DNA of 64,000 bases from Linum tenue (taxonomy: Eukaryota > Streptophyta > Magnoliopsida > Malpighiales > Linaceae). Below, piece after piece: positions 58,565-64,000 of the stretch (positions are counted from its first letter, which is position 1; every line of letters starts with the position of its first letter). A program made the translations under genes and the position numbers. A model generated the notes under the pieces. That model was given only the letters and a program-made list of their open reading frames with translations. It was not told where the DNA came from and searched no databases. The DNA is taken from assembly GCA_946122785.1 (NCBI GenBank), contig CAMGYJ010000008.1, positions 13,231,475 to 13,295,474 of the forward strand, written 5' to 3'.

Positions 58565-59146
58565 CTACTTCTTGCCCTTGATGTTCTTATTGAAAACAGC
58601 ATCAGGAACGACTTTGAGCGATTTCCGATCTTTCGACTTGGCGATCTTCTGCAGAGTCTTGGGATTACTGATCCTCTGCAGCTTGGTACCAGACTTGAGC
58701 ACATTCTCCTTCTTCCTCTTTTCCCTCTCTTCCCTGGCCTTCCTCTTCTCCACTTTGTTGCTCCTGATCACCTCCTTCAGCTCGTTCACCCTTTCTCTGT
58801 ATGCCTTCTTGATCTGCTTCTCCTTCTGCCTCTCCTCGAACGGCGCCACTCGCCTGCTCACCACCTTGGCCGACGACCGCTGCTTTCTGGCCTGCTTCCA
58901 GTTCCTTCCCGAGACCCTCCCCGCAATCACTCCGTCGTAGGTTGGGGTCCCGAAGGTCGGCTTGTCGGGATTGTCGGCGGAGGGGACCGCCGACCGCTTT
59001 GCCGGCGGGGGCAAGGAAGAGTCGATCTCCATGGAGTCATCGTTGCTGTAGCCAGCGGCGGCGGCTGCCTCGGCCTCGCGCTTGCGCTTGTAGGTCTTGC
59101 CGCCAAAGCCTTCGTCAAGGTAGCGGAAATCGATGGTGCAGGCCAT
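58565..59146 (-). CDS. CGR1-like rRNA-processing protein
   Basis: Single-exon, 193 residues. The N-terminal half has MACTIDFRYLDEGFGGKTYK and an acidic, Ser/Pro-rich stretch. The C-terminal half from about residue 80 (GRVSGRNWKQARKQRSS) is extremely basic, with a long charged helix (KEKQIKKAYRERVNELKEV) and a Lys-rich tail ending in NKNIKGKK, the Cgr1 family pattern. Yeast Cgr1 acts in nucleolar processing of 60S pre-rRNA; the plant role is inferred. I take the ATG at 59146 rather than an in-frame ATG at 59311, because the extra stretch is a low-complexity DPDPDP run from a GGGTCC-type repeat, not family sequence. Confidence 0.82.
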   Translation of the reverse strand: MACTIDFRYLDEGFGGKTYKRKREAEAAAAAGYSNDDSMEIDSSLPPPAKRSAVPSADNPDKPTFGTPTYDGVIAGRVSGRNWKQARKQRSSAKVVSRRVAPFEERQKEKQIKKAYRERVNELKEVIRSNKVEKRKAREEREKRKKENVLKSGTKLQRISNPKTLQKIAKSKDRKSLKVVPDAVFNKNIKGKK

Positions 59147-59273
59147 CGTTAACTTGCTCCTTTGGCGGAAAAATGAAACCCTAGACAACGAAAATTTTGG
59201 GGATTTCTTCTGTAAGGAGGTTATATAGGTCGCGACTCGTGAGAACTGAGAAGGCGGTGCATGGGCCTGGTTC

Positions 59274-59297
59274 GGGTCCGGGTCCGGGTCCGGGTCC
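59274..59297. repeat. GGTCCG hexamer repeat
   Basis: Four copies of GGGTCC in a row, just upstream of the CGR1-like gene. It is not a plant telomere repeat. Confidence 0.85.
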
Positions 59298-59348
59298 GTA
59301 TTCGCCCGCATTCCTTAGACTTGGGGTTTAGAAGTTAGAAACAACTAC

Positions 59349-59460
59349 CAAGGTTGTCAAACATACCATTACACATTTACATTCGTTTAGCAAGTGAAAT
59401 GGTGGATCGAAATATAACTGATTAATGTCGGTTTATGCAGGGTTTAACAAAATACATGAG
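59349..59460. mobile_element. Relic end of an hAT element
   Basis: CAAGGTTGTCAAAC is the same 5' terminus as the element at 8358. GTTTAGCAAGTGAAATGGT (about 59386) matches GTTTAGCAAGTGGAATGGT there. The other end was not found, so this is a truncated or strongly diverged member of the same family. Confidence 0.55.
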
Positions 59461-59918
59461 AAAGTGAAAAACCGAACCCACCAAAACCAAAGACGATTGC
59501 AGTTCTCCTAAATATATCAACTGATCTGAATTCTGAACCCACCATCAGGAGAAAGGTTCTAAATGTCAAGTATAAGCATTAACCCAATCCACTCATAATT
59601 GCTTCACTCTGTACATCCATCGGGAAAAATGAAGCATTGACCCACAGGCCACAACAATCAATAGATCCACAGGATGTGAACGCGGGCAATTACAAGGTGC
59701 AGTTCAACAGCACCCCAATGCGGATTATTATCTAATCTAAGCAAGTTTTACAATGTTAGTAACTTCCTTTCCTAGCCTTGGCAGATGTACAAGACCCCTG
59801 AAATGAAATCTCTACCTGGCGGTGCCACCGCTGTTGCATTCCTTGAGCTATCTACATATCATGCCTAGTTGACATGCTGCCGCCCCATCTCCAAAATCAT
59901 GACATCCCTCCTCCCATA
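59461..59918. other. Intergenic and 3' UTR of the NHX gene
   Basis: The part next to 59919 should be the 3' UTR of the minus-strand exchanger. No other feature was recognised. Confidence 0.4.
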
Positions 59919-62900
59919 TTAGCCATCCCCATAGAAACCTCCTCTTCTAGAACTCGACATGGGCTCATCTGCTCCATGGAAAACAAGACCCATTTTAACA
60001 ATTAAACATGATGTTATGACTGCAGAAACTCGATACAACAAAGAATGAGCTATGTCAACCAGCCAACATGAAAGCCAGATCCCAGCCAAAGTTTACATAG
60101 TAATCAAAACTTTTGCTTCTAAGAATGTCACTGATCAGGATATTCTGACAAAATAAAAGATTCAAACAGACCTCCTCCTTAACCCCATCACTGGCCCATT
60201 CCTGGAGATACCTCGAAGTGCAAGTGAAGAATTCCAGCCATAAAGTCAAAATCTTAAGATGGACTGCTAGAGTATCCTCACAGAAACGATCAAAGAAAAC
60301 AACACCAAAATCTTAGGCTTGTGACTAAAAACCATCTTCCGTGGTTTGGAAGCTACGACCTTAACAAAGAGCACTTGTTTTCTCCCTTTTACCAATTACA
60401 ATCTCAGGTAGTACATGGAAGAAGTATGAGGTCTTAAACTCCTAGTGCTGGCCAAAATTTTCATCTTTTCAAATGAGTAGCTATTCCCTAAACAAGACAT
60501 CAGAACGGAAGCTTACCATCAATGTCACCTTCATCTCCATTTTGTGTAGTGAAAAATGGGGTGAGATAATTCCTATCTAGTGATGTGAACGACGGGGTGC
60601 TGGAAATAGACAAAAACAGTTAGATGATAGATAAGAACAAAAAATTAAGACAAGAAACTTAGGAAAAACCATGCTAAGTATTTCGATGAGCAAAGGGGAA
60701 GAATTTATATCTTACCTCCTGCGGAGCTCCTTCAGTTTCAGCTTGAACCTATTCTCTGATGTTGAATCATCATCGTAGGGAGGAGCAATGTATCGAAAAT
60801 TATCACCAGAAGTCTGCAAATGCAAAGTAGTGAAGAACAGTTAAAGTAAAGCGACAGATCATTATCTATCGGCATGTTGCATGGACAAGAGCAAATGATC
60901 TACGCATGCATGGCCAGATTTAGAAATATTGCTACTTTACATTTGTTATGAAACATCTGAATTACTATGTTGATTAACAAATATTCCACCTCAGCGGATA
61001 GATGATTCAACTTCATAGTCAGTTAACAGATGACCAGTTGATAAATACAACTTGAATGTTCACATTTAGCGTCAGTTAAAACCAGGGCTTTACCAACCCG
61101 GTCAAGGTGGAGTTACAGCCATAGTATATTGGTTAATTAATTGCCTAATTTGCCACAGAAGACTAGGAAATGGGAAAAGGAGACACAGAACAAATAGGTG
61201 AAAGAGCGCACTATTTCAGGTAAACAAATATGAGTATTGAAAAAAATCGAAGAGTAATTAGAGTCTGTAAACGGAAAAGCTTACTTCGTCCACATCCAAG
61301 GGGCTCTCGTGCCCCTCGCCAACAACTTGCAAAGCTTCTAGCATAGTACCTGTTGAACCTCCAATCAGGAGCACCTGCGACATCTCACACAAGTAGGAGC
61401 TGTCAAAGACTGTACAATGGATGTGCAGAGTAATAACATGCTTAAGCTTAACAGTTTAATCAGATAATAAAAATCTATAAGTGCCAAATAATGTTACTTA
61501 GATCATGATTTGGTGCACCTGCCATTATGAGAATTTTGGGTTTAGGTGTGACTAAGTACTGTTCAATGCACATATGTAGTTTGAGAAGGTTAGTACCGTC
61601 AAGACAACTATAGCAGTTGTGGCAGTGAATATAGTCTGGCCATGTCCTTCCGGCAAATCATGAACAGATTGCAGCGCCAGTGCAAAAGCCATAGCCCCTC
61701 GAAGTCCTAGATAGACACAGCTTATTAATACAAAAGATGAAAGACAATAATGATTTCTAAAATAAATCAATCCTCCTTTTCTTACCACTATACCAGAGTG
61801 CTTTCTGGTGATTTATAGGTATGTGACGATGGGAAGGTCGAACCAAATTGACCATATATGCACAAGAAAAGACATTAGCTGCCCTACAAAAGTTAATTGG
61901 ATATTCTGAGTGATATATCCAGTATAAACGAAACAGCAAATAATGGGGAGGGGTGATTTTTGAAACCATGTAAATGAAACTACTGATATCTTATCAGAAA
62001 ACATGAATGTCAGCGAAAGAGCAGCAGATTGTATACCTTGCAACTCCAATGAATATCTACGGTAGTAAAAAGATAAGTTAAGAAATGACAAGAAAAGGTT
62101 CCCCTTTATACAATATTTACAGTTTTTATTTTTATTTTTGTAACAAAGAAGGATACAATTGAGAAGAAGATAAACCCAACATGGGACCAGCTATGCTGTT
62201 CCATCGCAATATCAAATCCCATGTATATGAATCTGCAAAGTGAGAAAATTGAATCAAAACAACTTGTGAGATGACATTTTTCTGAGTATAATATCACACT
62301 GAAGAAATGTTGTTCAAGTGTGTTTGAGAACATAATAATTGTTTACTCACATAAATGTCTCAGCCAGTGATGATATTAGATGGAAAAATGCAGAAACGAA
62401 GCGTTGCGAATTTTCTGACAGATTTGAGTAGCCATAATGTTTCATGACCTGAAAAACATGTGCATATATGATGACTGATAAAAAAGGCATATCATCATGC
62501 AATGTTTTAAGTAAAGAACAACAATAACAAAAAGGAAAGAAACACAGTTCACAATGATAATCAACAATTAGAAACAAGTTTCTCCATGACCATGAATACA
62601 TGATTGCAAGTCCAAAATAAAAGAAAATAACTGTAGGTTCATCTCAGAAGAACTGTTTTAAGTACTCTTTAACAGAGTTCTTTCAAATAACAAATTCCAA
62701 GAGTAGATGCCTGGAAAGCAAGTCGTCGTTGTTTTGCAATAACAATACTTCACATAATCCCACAGAGGAAGGGAGCAAACAACTAGAGTTCGCATACTAC
62801 TTACAATTCCTGTGAATAATATTGACACAATTCCAGAGAGGCCCAGACCTTCGGCAAGCATGTACCTATAAAAGAGTTAAAGTTAGGTTAAATGAAAACA

Positions 62901-63282
62901 AAAATTGAAGTCTTATGAATGTGAGGATGGTAGATTCTAGACCAGGAGATGGCTTACGAAAAATACGGAAAAAGAACGAATAGGCAGCACTCCAAGTTCT
63001 GGAGACTGAAAAGTTGAAACAGAGAGAAAGTAAGCAAACAATTTTGACCCATCAAATAATATAACCAACATCAGAAATATATTTTAACAAAGGAAGGTAT
63101 AAACAACACTCACTTGTCAATATCCAAACCAGCATATTTGAAAAGGTTTTCAGAATTAAGGGGGCACAGTATACTCTGACAGGTAGAACTGGTGAAAAGC
63201 AGCAAACAATATGTGGGATGATAGGTGCGTAAAGAGCAAATTAAAAAGGATATCAATGCTGAAATAAAGCCAACTCCTACGC
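59919..63282 (-). CDS. NHX5/6-type cation/H+ exchanger, 3' part
   Basis: Thirteen exons in consistent phase: 63282-63254, 63145-63114, 63005-62958, 62865-62805, 62448-62351, 62232-62157, 62056-62037, 61883-61786, 61706-61597, 61374-61285, 60813-60716, 60599-60517 and 59968-59919. The protein runs [55 protein letters not shown], then [70 protein letters not shown] and a soluble tail ending in RRGGFYGDG. These match plant intracellular NHX (NHX5/6, related to animal NHE6/7/9). They exchange K+ or Na+ for H+ in Golgi, TGN and prevacuolar membranes and set pH for trafficking. The first half is outside the window; I found no further exon between 63283 and 64000. One intron appears to be AT-AC. Confidence 0.9.
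63146..63253 (-). other. Candidate U12-type AT-AC intron in the NHX gene
   Basis: Read on the minus strand the 108-bp intron starts ATATCCTTTT, the U12 donor consensus, and ends AAAAC. CCCCTTAAT lies with its branch-site A about 10-11 bases before the exon, as for U12 branch sites (TTCCTTAAC). Removing it joins ISAL to [10 protein letters not shown], which is the family sequence. No GT-AG pair restores that join. Confidence 0.85.
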
Positions 63283-64000
63283 CTGCACAAGAAATATAAA
63301 ATATAAAAGTCTGTCAGTAAATGAGAAAACATAGATAACATATAACAGGGTAAGGTGAGCAACATTGAACACCCCAAATATAGTTGTTATCATTCCATCA
63401 CGAAGGAGACTATAGTGGCTAAGAATCCATGAAGACCCATTGCTCAAACACACCTCTACTCAGAGGACATGCACCACATATTTAACTCTTTGCAAAAGGC
63501 TGATAACCCAAACCTATCAAGAGCCCAGAAATATTTTGGCATTTACCTTCCTTGCAGCCTCTATAAAAATAAATACTGCAAACTATCAATGAACTTCATA
63601 ACAGTTGCGAATGCAGCTAATATCATCCATATGACAGGGAGGAAAGAGAGTTTCAGAGCTTGATCTCCCTGTCCTGGTCATATTTCGTATTTCAGAGCCT
63701 TAGCAGTGACAACTGGCAACAGTAAAAGTCCGTACCTATCGCCGCAAAAGCAGAATTCCTTATTACACAACCAGGCTAATCCAAATTATTTCTCTCCTCG
63801 CTTTATTCTATCATGTGCAACATATGGCTTTATTAACTAACGGTCCCGACAAGGTTTAAATCATTAGATAACTGAGTGGACAGAACTGCAAATCCAACAA
63901 AGTTACCATAAAAAAAGATTTGAAGAGCACACAGTTTGTTTAGCCCAGAGAGCTGGATTGACGACAAGCGTGGTAGTTATTGAGACTAAAACCAACAGAA
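63283..64000. other. Probable intron of the NHX gene, upstream exons not found
   Basis: The missing 5' half of the exchanger should lie on this side, but no splice-consistent segment matching the family was found. It is most likely an intron. Confidence 0.4.

Noticed and set aside
58547..59152. 201-residue plus-strand frame opposite the CGR1-like gene
   Set aside because: Leu-rich antisense shadow of a Lys/Glu-rich coding region; the minus frame has the family signature.
59274..59297. GGGTCC repeats as an internal telomere repeat
   Set aside because: The plant telomere unit is TTTAGGG; this is an unrelated short tandem repeat.
63156..63377. 73-residue minus ORF as an alternative exon of the exchanger
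   Set aside because: It is in a different frame from the conserved exons and has no family match; the AT-AC intron explains the region better.
63469..63663. 64-residue plus frame, and the same stretch as an upstream NHX exon
   Set aside because: Neither strand gives sequence like the exchanger family or usable splice sites.
1..64000. CRISPR arrays, bacterial operons, ribosome-binding sites and tRNA or rRNA genes
   Set aside because: Nuclear plant DNA; no spaced direct-repeat array and no complete tRNA or rRNA gene was seen. The only tRNA-like signal is the SINE at 35.8 kb.

Overview
The window is nuclear DNA of a flowering plant, very probably a eudicot. The support is AT-rich intergenic DNA, genes with short GT-AG introns, plant-only families (CC-type glutaredoxin, DYW-type PPR, LIR1, NPF transporters, NHX5/6-type exchanger), and Copia, Gypsy, MULE, hAT and LINE debris. 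The species cannot be named from the sequence.

Layout. 1-610: 3' end of a LINE-like element with an RNase H domain and poly(A). 2.5-2.9 kb: single-exon ROXY-type glutaredoxin (minus). 3.2-8.7 kb: gene-free, with a Tourist-like repeat and an hAT element. 9.2-12.5 kb: seven-exon CID/RPRD1-like gene (minus). 14.3-26.4 kb: four dispersed copies of a small secreted Cys-rich peptide gene (three open, one frameshifted), with an intact three-exon NPF transporter between the third and fourth copies. 26.5-31.8 kb: complete, very young Copia element with 346-bp LTRs that I read as identical. 32.4-34.1 kb: five plausible exons of an unrecognised gene with a truncated 5' end. 34.1-38.2 kb and 44.4-50.7 kb: four ruined NPF copies, all on the minus strand, split by transposons. 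39.2-43.3 kb: nine-exon RNF10-like RING gene (minus). 46.6-48.9 kb: decayed MULE with an hAT element nested inside it. 51.2-52.7 kb: Gypsy gag remnant. 54.9-59.1 kb: a compact gene block of LIR1, a DYW PPR gene (both plus) and a CGR1-like gene (minus). 59.9-63.3 kb: thirteen 3' exons of an NHX5/6-type endosomal cation/H+ exchanger (minus), including what looks like a U12-type AT-AC intron; its 5' part lies outside the window.

The genes do not form one pathway. LIR1 and the organelle-type PPR protein are both expected in plastids or mitochondria and lie 112 bp apart head to tail. Two gene families, the Cys-rich peptides and the NPF transporters, have multiplied locally and partly decayed. Much of the rest is transposon sequence, and seven insertions could be given exact boundaries and target-site duplications.
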